A stretch of DNA of 34,262 nt from Sphingomonadales bacterium (GTDB taxonomy: Bacteria; Pseudomonadota; Alphaproteobacteria; Sphingomonadales; Sphingomonadaceae), in the NCBI GenBank assembly GCA_018971065.1, contig JAGWVC010000037.1, positions 1 to 34,262 on the forward strand, in the 5' to 3' direction. Under the pieces are notes generated by a model that did not search any database, was not told the DNA's origin, and was given only the letters and a program-made list of their open reading frames with translations. The translations under genes were made by a program, and so were the position numbers. This document shows positions 23,552-31,622 of the stretch, one piece after another (position 1 is the stretch's first letter; every line of letters starts with the position of its first letter).

Positions 23552-25567
23552 ATGGGAGATCAGGGCTTGGGCGTCACGTTTTCGGTGGTGGATGGCGGCT
23601 TCGATCTGCATTTTGCGGGTCGGTTGCTGTTGCGCCACCGGGCCGACTGTCCAGCGGTGGTCACGGCGCGGGGCAATGCGCAAGTGGCTATGTTGCGCGG
23701 CAATTTCCGGATCGACGATGCGCCGGGCGAGCTGGCGCGGCCCGACGGCTGGTCGCGCGAGGGCGATTCGGTGATCCTGTCGCGGGGTTGTGCGCAAGTG
23801 GCGCGGATCGAGCTGGGTGAGGGCGGGCTGGCGATTGCCGCGCTGGCGCCCGGGCATGACCGGTTGTGGGTGCGGTTTCATGCCGAGCCGGGCGAAACCG
23901 TCTGGGGCGGCGGTGAGCAGATGAGCTATCTGGCGCTGAATGGCCGGCGGTTTCCGATGTGGACCAGCGAGCCGGGCGTGGGGCGTGACAAGACCACCGC
24001 GCTGACCCGCCTGATGGACGAGATCGGCATGGCCGGTGGCGACTACTGGAACACCAACTACCCGCAGCCGACCTTCCTGACATCGCGCTGGCTGGCGGTG
24101 CATCTGGATGCCGGTTGCTATTCGGTGCTCGATTTCGAGGATGCGGCGGCGCACCGGGTCGAGGTGTGGGGCAGTGCCGCGCGCTTCGAACTGTTCGCCG
24201 CCGATGGGCCGCAGGCGCTGGTTTCGGCGCTGTCGGCCCGGTTCGGGCGGCAATCGCCGCTGCCCGACTGGGCGATCGGCGGGGCGATCGTCGGGCTGAA
24301 GCAGGGCGAGGAAAGCTTCACCCGGCTGGAGCGGTTTGTCGAAGCCGGCGCGGCGGTTTCCGGGCTGTGGTGCGAGGATTGGGCAGGCATTCGCGAGACC
24401 AGCTTCGGGCGCCGCCTGTTCTGGGACTGGCAGGCCAGCGCGGCGCGTTATCCGGGGTTGCAGGCGCGGATCGCCGCGCTGGCCGCGCGGGGCATCCGCT
24501 TCCTGGGCTATGCCAATCCCTATCTGGCGGTGGACGGCGCGCTGTATGCGGAAGCGGCGGCGGGCGGGCATTTCTGCCTGAAGCGCCATGCCGACGAGGT
24601 CTATCTGGTCGATTTCGGCGAGTTCGACTGCGGGGTGATCGATTTCACCCGCGAGGCGACGCGGGCGTGGTTCGCCGAGCGGGTGCTGGGGCGGGAGATG
24701 CTGGACATCGGCATGGCGGGATGGATGGCCGATTTCGGCGAGTACCTGCCGACCGACGTGCGGCTGGCCGACGGGTCCGATCCGATGGAGGCGCACAACC
24801 GCTGGCCGGTGCTGTGGGCCGAGGTCAACGCGGCGGCGCTGGCCAGCCGGGGCAAGGCGGGCGACGCGGTGTTCTTCATGCGGGCGGGCTTTTCCGGCGT
24901 GCAGGCGCATTGCCCGCTGCTGTGGGCGGGGGACCAGTCGGTCGATTTCACCCGCCACGACGGCATCGGCACGGTGGTAACGGCGGCGCTGTCGGCCGGG
25001 CTGGTGGGCAATGCCTTCAGCCATTCCGATTGCGGTGGCTACACCTCGCTGCACGGCAACGTGCGCAGCGCCGAGCTGCTGATGCGCTGGTGCGAGCTGG
25101 CGGCGTTCGCGCCGGTGATGCGCAGCCACGAGGGCAACCGGCCCGATGACAACCTGCAGTACGATTCCACCCCCGAATTGCTGGCCTGCTTCGCGCGGTG
25201 GAGCCGGGTCCACGCGCATCTGGCGCCGTATGTGCGGCATTTGTGCGACGAGGCCGGGGCCAGCGGCCTGCCGGCGCAGCGGCCGCTGTTCCTGCATTAT
25301 CCCGACGACAAGACCCTCTTTGCAGTGCAGGACCAGTTTCTCTACGGTGCCGACCTGCTGGTGGCGCCGGTGATCGAGGCCGGCGCGGTTTCCCGGCGGG
25401 TGGTGCTGCCCGGCGATGCGCCGTGGCGCGATTGCTGGACGGGCGAACGGGTGACGCCCGGCGTGCATGACGTGTCGGCGCCGATCGGCCGGCCACCGGT
25501 GTTCTATCGCCCCGACAGCGCGTTTGCGGCGCTGTTCAGCGGGTTGGCGGGGGTGCTGGGCGAATGA
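23552..25567 (+). CDS. smoI: GH31 sulfoquinovosidase (YihQ/SmoI type)
   Basis: 671 residues, close to E. coli YihQ (678), and similar along its whole length: GGGEQMSYLALNGRRFPMW, GVGRDKTT, GGDYWNTNYPQPTF, HEGNRPDDN and APIGRPPVFYR. The nucleophile is Asp394 (WMADFGEYLPTD) and the acid/base is Asp461 (LLWAGDQ). Positions that grip the sulfonate in YihQ (Gln262, Gln288, Arg301, Trp304, Tyr508) are Lys250, Glu275, Arg288, Trp291 and Tyr497, the K-E-R-W-Y set known from the Agrobacterium-type enzymes. It should release SQ from sulfoquinovosyl glycerol. No signal peptide, so cytoplasmic. The GTG at 23498 lies inside the operator and is rejected as start. It overlaps the LacI gene by 4 bp. A general tool would call it alpha-glucosidase. 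Confidence 0.92.
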   Translation: MGDQGLGVTFSVVDGGFDLHFAGRLLLRHRADCPAVVTARGNAQVAMLRGNFRIDDAPGELARPDGWSREGDSVILSRGCAQVARIELGEGGLAIAALAPGHDRLWVRFHAEPGETVWGGGEQMSYLALNGRRFPMWTSEPGVGRDKTTALTRLMDEIGMAGGDYWNTNYPQPTFLTSRWLAVHLDAGCYSVLDFEDAAAHRVEVWGSAARFELFAADGPQALVSALSARFGRQSPLPDWAIGGAIVGLKQGEESFTRLERFVEAGAAVSGLWCEDWAGIRETSFGRRLFWDWQASAARYPGLQARIAALAARGIRFLGYANPYLAVDGALYAEAAAGGHFCLKRHADEVYLVDFGEFDCGVIDFTREATRAWFAERVLGREMLDIGMAGWMADFGEYLPTDVRLADGSDPMEAHNRWPVLWAEVNAAALASRGKAGDAVFFMRAGFSGVQAHCPLLWAGDQSVDFTRHDGIGTVVTAALSAGLVGNAFSHSDCGGYTSLHGNVRSAELLMRWCELAAFAPVMRSHEGNRPDDNLQYDSTPELLACFARWSRVHAHLAPYVRHLCDEAGASGLPAQRPLFLHYPDDKTLFAVQDQFLYGADLLVAPVIEAGAVSRRVVLPGDAPWRDCWTGERVTPGVHDVSAPIGRPPVFYRPDSAFAALFSGLAGVLGE

Positions 25568-26577
25568 GCGAACGGGCCAATATCCGCGATGTGGCGGCGC
25601 GGGCCGGGGTGGCGGTGAAGACGGTCAGCCGCGTGTTGAACGGCCATCCCTACGTCAGTGCCGAAAAGCGCGAGGCGGTGGAGGCGGCGATGCGGGCGCT
25701 GGATTTCCGGCCGAGCATTGCCGCACGCATCCTGACCGGCGCGAAATCGAACCAGGTGGCGCTGATCTATGACAATCACAGCCCCTACTACATGTTCCAG
25801 ATCCAGTCGGGCTGCTGGGAATTCTGCAAGCAGAACGGCATCCGCCTGCTGGCGCAGCCGGTGGACGTGGCTGATCCGCTGGTGGGCCAGCAGGTGCGCG
25901 GGCTGGTTTCGGAAACGCATGTCGATGGCATCATCCTGTCGTCGCCGGTTACCGACTGCGAGCCGGTGCTGCGCCAGTTGGAGGCGCTGGACATTCCGTT
26001 CGTGCGGATATCGCCGGGCACCAATCACGCGCTGACCAGCTCGGTGTTCATGGACGATGCCCAGGCGGCGGACGACATGACCACGCACCTGATCAATGTC
26101 GGGCACCGCCGCATCGGCTTCATCAAGGGGCACCCGAACCACATGGCCTCGGACGACCGGCTGTTCGGCTATCGCCGCGCGCTGGACCGGGCGGGAATCG
26201 GCTATGAGCCGGCGCTGGTGCAGGATGGCGCGTTCGATTTCGACAGCGGCGTGGCGGCGGCGCGCCAGTTCCTGACCATGCGTGACCGCCCGACCGCGAT
26301 CTTTGCGGCGAACGACGACATGGCCGCCGGGGTTCTGGCGGTGGCGCACGAAATGGGGATCGACGTGCCGGGCCGGCTGTCGGTGGCCGGGTTCGACGAT
26401 ACCACCTTGGCGCGGACGGTGTGGCCGCCGCTGACCACGATTCACCAGCCGATGGCCGAACTGGCGCGCGCGGCGGCCGAAATCCTGATTGCCGGTGGCG
26501 ACCTGACTCATCGCCGCCTTCCCCATACCCTTGTCGAACGCGCGTCGGTTGCGCCCCCACCCAGGAATCCCGCATGA
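25564..26577 (+). CDS. LacI family transcriptional regulator of the SQ locus
   Basis: 337 residues. The helix-turn-helix ANIRDVAARAGVAVKTVSRVLNGHPYVS and hinge RPSIAARILTGAKS are typical LacI family, followed by a periplasmic-binding-protein-like sugar domain (VALIYDNHSPYYM; DGIILSSPV; GHRRIGFIKG; AIFAANDDMAAGVL; VAGFDDTTLA). It sits inside the operon between the sulfoquinovosidase and aldo-keto reductase genes, with ATGA overlaps on both sides. The two 20-bp motifs at 19555 and 23487 are the candidate targets. The effector is probably SQ or SQGro, inferred from neighbours. Confidence 0.92.
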   Translation: MSERANIRDVAARAGVAVKTVSRVLNGHPYVSAEKREAVEAAMRALDFRPSIAARILTGAKSNQVALIYDNHSPYYMFQIQSGCWEFCKQNGIRLLAQPVDVADPLVGQQVRGLVSETHVDGIILSSPVTDCEPVLRQLEALDIPFVRISPGTNHALTSSVFMDDAQAADDMTTHLINVGHRRIGFIKGHPNHMASDDRLFGYRRALDRAGIGYEPALVQDGAFDFDSGVAAARQFLTMRDRPTAIFAANDDMAAGVLAVAHEMGIDVPGRLSVAGFDDTTLARTVWPPLTTIHQPMAELARAAAEILIAGGDLTHRRLPHTLVERASVAPPPRNPA

Positions 26578-27488
26578 GCCAATTGCCCGCGCCGCCCGCC
26601 ACCCGCACGCTGGGGAGCAGCGGCATTGAAATCTCGTCGATCGCCTGGGGCATGTGGCGGCTGGCCGAGGATGGCCGCAGCGCTGCCGATGCGGCGAGGC
26701 TGGTTCACGCCGCGCTGGATGCCGGCATCACCCTGCTGGATACCGCCGACATCTATGGCTTCGACGGCAAGGGCGGGTTCGGCGATGCCGAGGCGCTGCT
26801 GGGTGAGGTGCTGGCGGCCGAGCCGGGCCTGCGCGGGCGCATGGTGCTGGCCACCAAGGGCGGGATCATGCCGCCGTTGCCCTATGACCAGAGCCCGGAT
26901 TACCTGCGCGGCGCGATCGAGGCGTCGCTGCGGCGGCTGCGCACCGACACGATTGACCTGTGGCAGGTTCACCGGCCCGACATCCTGGCCCATCCGCAGG
27001 AAGTGGCGCGGGTGCTGGACGATGCGGTGGCGTCGGGCAAGGTGCGCGCGCTGGGGGTATCGAACTTCACGATGCCCCAGATCGCGGCGCTCGACCGGTT
27101 CCTGGGCAGCAGGCTGGTGGCCACCCAGCCCGAGATCAGCCCGTTGCGGATCGCCTGTTTCGAGAACGGCGAGCTGGACCAGGCGATGATGCTGGGGCTG
27201 ACGCCGCTGGCATGGTCGCCGCTGGGCGGTGGCGGCCTGCTGGCGCCGGCCGGGGCGCGGGGGGTGGAGGTTGCCTCGGCACTCGATGCGGTGGCCGGGG
27301 CGCAAGGCGTGTCGCGCAGTGTGGCTGCCTATAGCTGGTTGATGGCGCATCCGGCGGGCATCGTGCCGATCATCGGATCGCAGCAGGCGGCGCGGATTGC
27401 CGAAGGTGTTCAGGCCCTGCACGTCCGGTGGACGCGGCAGGAATGGTATGCGGTGCTGGTTGCCGCGCGTGGGGAGCCGCTGCCTTAA
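26574..27488 (+). CDS. smoB: aldo/keto reductase (YdhF type); probable 6-oxo-glucose reductase
   Basis: 304 residues from the ATG at 26574, which overlaps the LacI stop. The AKR tetrad is visible: Asp and Tyr in LDTADIYG, Lys in LATKGG, His in WQVHRPD. GVSNFTMPQ and EISPLR follow, with the cofactor segment IIGSQQAARIAEG near the end. WGMWRLAED and LAWSPLGGGGLL match the YdhF subgroup. In the Agrobacterium sulfo-SMO pathway an AKR reduces 6-oxo-glucose to glucose with NADPH. The position here between sulfoquinovosidase and SsuD-like genes supports the same role, but the family alone does not prove substrate. Confidence 0.82.
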   Translation: MSQLPAPPATRTLGSSGIEISSIAWGMWRLAEDGRSAADAARLVHAALDAGITLLDTADIYGFDGKGGFGDAEALLGEVLAAEPGLRGRMVLATKGGIMPPLPYDQSPDYLRGAIEASLRRLRTDTIDLWQVHRPDILAHPQEVARVLDDAVASGKVRALGVSNFTMPQIAALDRFLGSRLVATQPEISPLRIACFENGELDQAMMLGLTPLAWSPLGGGGLLAPAGARGVEVASALDAVAGAQGVSRSVAAYSWLMAHPAGIVPIIGSQQAARIAEGVQALHVRWTRQEWYAVLVAARGEPLP

Positions 27489-27579
27489 AAACAGGCGCGG
27501 AATCGGGTTCGGTTGGTTGTCACGGCGCTCGCTGGCGGGTTGGTCGGCGGAAAGTTGCGCCCTTTGAAGGAGAACGCGA

Positions 27580-28668
27580 ATGAGCACGCAAGCTTGCGAG
27601 ATCGCCTGGTTTTCGGCGCTGTGCGATGACGACTACGAGTTTCTGGGGGTGCCCGATGCGGCGCTGAAGTCGAGCTGGGAGCACTGCCGCAATATCGTGC
27701 TGCGCGCCGAGGAGGGCGGGTACGACAATATCCTGCTGCCTTCGGGCTACGAGCTGGGGCTGGATACCACCGCGTTCGCCGCCGCGGTTGCCACCCAGGT
27801 GCGGCGGATCAAGCTGCTGTGGGCCACCCGCATCGGCGAGGACTGGCCACCGCAACTGGCGCGCCGCATCGCCACGCTGGACCGCATCCTGGGACCGAAC
27901 GCGGCGGGCACTGGCGGGCGGCTGAACGTCAACATCATCTCGTCCGACCTGCCCGGGCAGAAGCTGGACAGCGGCCCGCGCTATCGCCGCGCCACCGAAG
28001 TGATGCAGATCGTGCGGACCTTGCTGAACGGGCAGTCGCTGGATCATGACGGCGAGTTCTACAAGCTGAAGCTCGATCCGCCGCGCATCGGCACGATTTC
28101 GGGCAAGGCGCCGGCGTTCTACTTCGGCGGGCTGAGCGAGGATGCGCGCGAATGCGCGGCCGAGGGCTGCGACGTCTACCTGATGTGGCCCGACACGATG
28201 GGCAACGTGCGCGACACCATCGCCGACATGACCGCGCGGGCGGCACGGTTCGGGCGCAAGCTGCGTTTCGGCTATCGCGCCCATGTGATCGTGCGCGAGA
28301 CCGAGGAGGAGGCGCGCAGCTATGCCGACCGGCTGCTGTCGAAGCTGGACGACGAGGCGGGCCGGGCGATCCGCGAGAAGTCGCTGGATGCCAAGGACTA
28401 TGGCGTGCAGCGGCAGGCGGCCTTGCGCGGCGCGGCGGGCGGCGACGGGTTCGTGGAAGAGAACCTGTGGACCGGGATCGGCCGGGCGCGTTCGGGCTGC
28501 GGGGCGGCGATTGTCGGCAATCCCGACCAGGTGCTGGCCAAGCTGCGCGCCTATCAGGCCGAGGGCATCGAGGCGTTCATCCTTTCGGGCTATCCCCATG
28601 CGCAGGAGGCGGACCTTTTCGCGCGGCACGTTCTGCCGCATATCGGGCATGGCCCCCTGGCGATCTGA
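27580..28668 (+). CDS. smoC: SsuD-like LLM-class flavin-dependent monooxygenase; probable sulfoquinovose monooxygenase
   Basis: 362 residues, with GAAGGAG 5 bp before the ATG. Long matches to E. coli alkanesulfonate monooxygenase SsuD are visible: RIATLDRILG, FYFGGLSEDARECAAEG, LRFGYRAHVIVRETEEEA, NLWTGIGRARSGCGAAIVGN and FILSGYPHAQEADLF. The arginines of the mobile loop (GRARSG) and of the GYRAHVIVR strand, and its His, are kept. The SsuD Cys54 position (TGRSCED) is not (SGYELGLD), consistent with a different substrate. It uses FMNH2 and O2 to cleave a C-S bond, here proposed to turn SQ into 6-oxo-glucose and sulfite. A 91-bp gap (27489-27579) without a clear promoter or terminator separates it from the AKR. 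Confidence 0.85.
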   Translation: MSTQACEIAWFSALCDDDYEFLGVPDAALKSSWEHCRNIVLRAEEGGYDNILLPSGYELGLDTTAFAAAVATQVRRIKLLWATRIGEDWPPQLARRIATLDRILGPNAAGTGGRLNVNIISSDLPGQKLDSGPRYRRATEVMQIVRTLLNGQSLDHDGEFYKLKLDPPRIGTISGKAPAFYFGGLSEDARECAAEGCDVYLMWPDTMGNVRDTIADMTARAARFGRKLRFGYRAHVIVRETEEEARSYADRLLSKLDDEAGRAIREKSLDAKDYGVQRQAALRGAAGGDGFVEENLWTGIGRARSGCGAAIVGNPDQVLAKLRAYQAEGIEAFILSGYPHAQEADLFARHVLPHIGHGPLAI

Positions 28669-28677
28669 GCGAGCGGC

Positions 28678-30159
28678 ATGAGCGAGGTTCCCTTCGATGT
28701 TGCGGTGATCGGCGGCGGCGTCAACGGCGCCGGGATCGCGCGCGATATTGCCGGGCGCGGGGCAAAGGTGCTGCTGCTGGAGGCGGGCGATCTGGCGGGG
28801 GGAACCTCGTCCGCCTCCACCAAGCTGATTCACGGCGGCTTGCGCTATCTGGAGCATTACGAGTTCGCGCTGGTGCGCGAGGCGCTGGGCGAGCGCGAGC
28901 GGCTGTGGGGGATCGCGCCGCACGTGATCTGGCCGCTGCGCTTCGTTCTGCCCTATGCGCCGGGGCTGCGGCCGCGCTGGCTGCTGCGGCTGGGGCTGTT
29001 CCTCTATGATCATATCGGCGGCAGGAAGCGGTTGCCGGCGACCGAGAGCGTGCGGTTGGGCGCGCATCCGGCGGGCGGTCCGCTGAAGCCGGAATACACG
29101 CGCGGCTTCGTCTATTCGGACTGCTGGGTGGACGATGCGCGGCTGGTGGTGCTGAACGCGCGCGATGCCGCGAACCGGGGCGCCGAAGTGCGGACGCACT
29201 GCGCGGTGACGGCGCTGGCGCGGGTGGGCGAGGGTTGGCGGATCGAGACCGGCGCGGGCGTGTTTCGCGCGCGGGCGGTGGTGAACGCGGCGGGGCCGGG
29301 GGTGCTGGACGTGCTGCAACGGGCGGGCGAGCGCACCAATCGCCACATGCGGCTGGTGCGCGGATCGCACATTGTCGTGCCCAAGCTGTTCGACCATCCC
29401 TACGCTTATTTCTTCCAGTTGGCGGACGGGCGGATTTTCTTCGCGATCCCTTACGAGCGGGATTTCACGCTGATTGGCACGACCGATCGCGATCACCACG
29501 GGCCGCTGGATTCGGTTCATGCCGATGCCGACGAGATCGCGTACTTGTGCGAAGGCGCGAGTGGCTATTTCCGGCGGGCGGTGACGCCGGCGGACGTGGT
29601 GTGGTCCTATGCCGGAGTGCGGCCGCTGGTGGATGACGATTCGGGCCGGCCCGAGGCGGCGACGCGGGGCTATCGGCTGGAATTGTCGCCCGCCGGGGAG
29701 GGCGCGGCGCTGCTGTCGGTGTTCGGCGGCAAGATCACCACCTATCGGCATCTGGCCGAGGCGGCGGTGGCCTTGCTGGCGGAGCGGCTGCCCGAACTGG
29801 CGGGGCCGGGGTGGACCGGTGCGGCGGCGCTGCCGGGCGGCGATTTCGCGATGGATGGTGCCGATGCTTTGCTGGCGCGGGTGCGCGGGCGCTATGGCTG
29901 GCTGGAGGCGGACTGGGCGCTGCGGCTGGTGCGGGCCTATGGCACCGAGGTGTTCGAGGTGCTGGGCGATGCCGGGTCGCTGGCGGATTGCGGGCGGCAT
30001 TTCGGGCATGGGTTGACCGAGGCCGAGGTGCGCTGGCTGATGACGCGCGAATGGGCGCGGTCTGCCGATGACGTGCTGTGGCGGCGGAGCAAGCTGGGGT
30101 TGCGGTTTGGCGCCGACGAGGCGGCGGCGTTAGCGGAACGGATGGGGGAGCAGGCGTGA
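28678..30159 (+). CDS. glpD: glycerol-3-phosphate dehydrogenase (GlpD, FAD-dependent)
   Basis: 493 residues. The FAD-binding GGGVNGAGIARDIAGRG opens the protein; GGTSSASTKLIHGGLRYLE is the classic GlpD signature, and GTTDRDH, SYAGVRPLVDDD and FGGKITTYRHLAE follow. It oxidises sn-glycerol 3-phosphate to dihydroxyacetone phosphate at the inner face of the membrane, passing electrons to quinone. It starts 9 bp after the monooxygenase stop with a weak Shine-Dalgarno and overlaps glpK as GTGA. Within this locus it probably deals with the glycerol half of SQGro rather than with free external glycerol. Confidence 0.95.
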   Translation: MSEVPFDVAVIGGGVNGAGIARDIAGRGAKVLLLEAGDLAGGTSSASTKLIHGGLRYLEHYEFALVREALGERERLWGIAPHVIWPLRFVLPYAPGLRPRWLLRLGLFLYDHIGGRKRLPATESVRLGAHPAGGPLKPEYTRGFVYSDCWVDDARLVVLNARDAANRGAEVRTHCAVTALARVGEGWRIETGAGVFRARAVVNAAGPGVLDVLQRAGERTNRHMRLVRGSHIVVPKLFDHPYAYFFQLADGRIFFAIPYERDFTLIGTTDRDHHGPLDSVHADADEIAYLCEGASGYFRRAVTPADVVWSYAGVRPLVDDDSGRPEAATRGYRLELSPAGEGAALLSVFGGKITTYRHLAEAAVALLAERLPELAGPGWTGAAALPGGDFAMDGADALLARVRGRYGWLEADWALRLVRAYGTEVFEVLGDAGSLADCGRHFGHGLTEAEVRWLMTREWARSADDVLWRRSKLGLRFGADEAAALAERMGEQA

Positions 30160-31622
30160 GCGGGGAATGGCTGCTGGTGCTGGACGAGGGCACGACCTCG
30201 ACCCGGGCGATGCTCTATGGCGTGGATGGCACCTGTGGCGGGATGGCGCAGGCGGGGCTGGAGCAGTTCTATCCGCGCCCGGGCTGGGTGGAGCACGATG
30301 CGCAGGAGATCCTGGACAGGACGCTGGGTTGCGCGCGGGAGATGATCGCCAAGGCGGGCGGGGCGGATCGCATCGCGGCGATCGGCATTACCAACCAGCG
30401 CGAGACGGTGGTGGCCTGGGACCGGCGCACCGGCAGGCCGGTGCATCGCGCAATCGTCTGGCAGGACCGGCGGACGGCGCCGTTTTGCGAGGGCCTGCGC
30501 GCTGCGGGGCACGAGGACGCGGTGCAGGCGACGACCGGGCTGGTGCTGGACCCCTATTTCAGCGCGAGCAAGCTGCGCTGGGTGCTGGACAATGTGCCCG
30601 AGGCGAAGGCGCTGGGCGGGAATCTGGCGTTCGGGACGATCGAGAGCTGGCTGGTGTGGCATCTGACCGGGGGAAGCCACGTCACCGACGCCAGCAATGC
30701 CAGCCGCACCAGCCTGCTGGCGCTGGGCGGTGATGGCTTCGACGCGGGGCTGTGCGATCTGTTCGGGGTGCCGGTGGGCGCGTTGCCCGAGGTGGTCGAT
30801 TGCGCGGGGGAACTGGGGGTGACCGCGGCGGAGGTGTTCGGCGCGGCGATCCCGATCTGCGGGATGGCGGGCGATCAGCAGGCGGCGACGATCGGGCAGG
30901 GCTGCCTGATGCCGGGGCAGACCAAGGCGACGTTCGGCACCGGGGCGTTCATCCTGACCAACATGGGCGACACGGTGCCGCGTTCGGCGAACCGCCTGCT
31001 GGGCACGGTGCTGTGCGCGGTGGGGGGCAAGCGGACTTATGCGCTGGAAGGATCGGTGTTTGCCGCCGGCAGCGCGATCCAGTGGCTGCGCGATAACCTG
31101 GGGCTGCTGGAATCGGCGCTGCAAAGCGAGGCGCTGGCGCGATCGGTGGCGGACAATGGCGGGGTGGTGTTCGTGCCGGCGCTGTCCGGGCTGGGCGCGC
31201 CGCACTGGCGGCCCGCGGCGACCGCCGCGCTGACCGGGATGACCTTTGCGACGACGCGCGCGCATATCATCCGCGCGGCGCTGGAAGCGATGGCGCATCA
31301 GTGCCACGACCTGAAGGCGGCGTTCGCGGCGGACGGGGCGGGGTGGAACCTGCTGCGCATCGACGGCGGGATGAGCGGCAACGACTGGCTGGCGCAGGAT
31401 CTGGCCGATATGCTGGACGTGCCGTGCGAGCGGCCGGTGGACGTGGAGACGACCGCGCGCGGGGCGGCGCTGCTGGCGGCGGTGGGGGCGGGGTTGTACC
31501 CGGACCTTACTGCGGCGGCGGCGGCGATGATCCCGGCGGTGACGCGGTTCGAGCCGGCGATGGCGGCGGGGGTGCGCGCGGCGCGGCTGGCGGGGTGGCG
31601 CGCGGCGCTGGCGGTCAGCTAA
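30156..31622 (+). CDS. glpK: glycerol kinase
   Basis: 488 residues starting at GTG 30156 in the GTGA overlap with glpD. FGGY-kinase motifs are complete: DEGTTSTRA (DQGTTSSR in E. coli, so Gln is Glu), GWVEHD, ITNQRETVVAWDRRTGRPV, DASNASRTSL, CGMAGDQQAATIGQ with the catalytic Asp, and LRIDGGMSGNDWLAQDLAD. It phosphorylates glycerol to sn-glycerol 3-phosphate. No glycerol facilitator gene is present, which fits glycerol being produced inside the cell by the sulfoquinovosidase. It overlaps the amidohydrolase tail to tail by 8 bp and closes the locus. Confidence 0.95.
   Translation: MSGEWLLVLDEGTTSTRAMLYGVDGTCGGMAQAGLEQFYPRPGWVEHDAQEILDRTLGCAREMIAKAGGADRIAAIGITNQRETVVAWDRRTGRPVHRAIVWQDRRTAPFCEGLRAAGHEDAVQATTGLVLDPYFSASKLRWVLDNVPEAKALGGNLAFGTIESWLVWHLTGGSHVTDASNASRTSLLALGGDGFDAGLCDLFGVPVGALPEVVDCAGELGVTAAEVFGAAIPICGMAGDQQAATIGQGCLMPGQTKATFGTGAFILTNMGDTVPRSANRLLGTVLCAVGGKRTYALEGSVFAAGSAIQWLRDNLGLLESALQSEALARSVADNGGVVFVPALSGLGAPHWRPAATAALTGMTFATTRAHIIRAALEAMAHQCHDLKAAFAADGAGWNLLRIDGGMSGNDWLAQDLADMLDVPCERPVDVETTARGAALLAAVGAGLYPDLTAAAAAMIPAVTRFEPAMAAGVRAARLAGWRAALAVS

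Noticed and set aside
23501..25468. 655-codon minus-strand open frame opposite the sulfoquinovosidase
   Set aside because: Shadow frame; the plus strand has full-length YihQ similarity with catalytic residues.
27489..27579. Possible second promoter or operator before the monooxygenase
   Set aside because: The 91-bp gap has GTTGTCACGG, faintly like part of the 20-bp motif, but the match is short and no promoter boxes are convincing.
27520..30009. 829-codon minus-strand open frame opposite the monooxygenase and glpD
   Set aside because: Antisense of two clearly conserved genes; composition is biased and no motif is seen.
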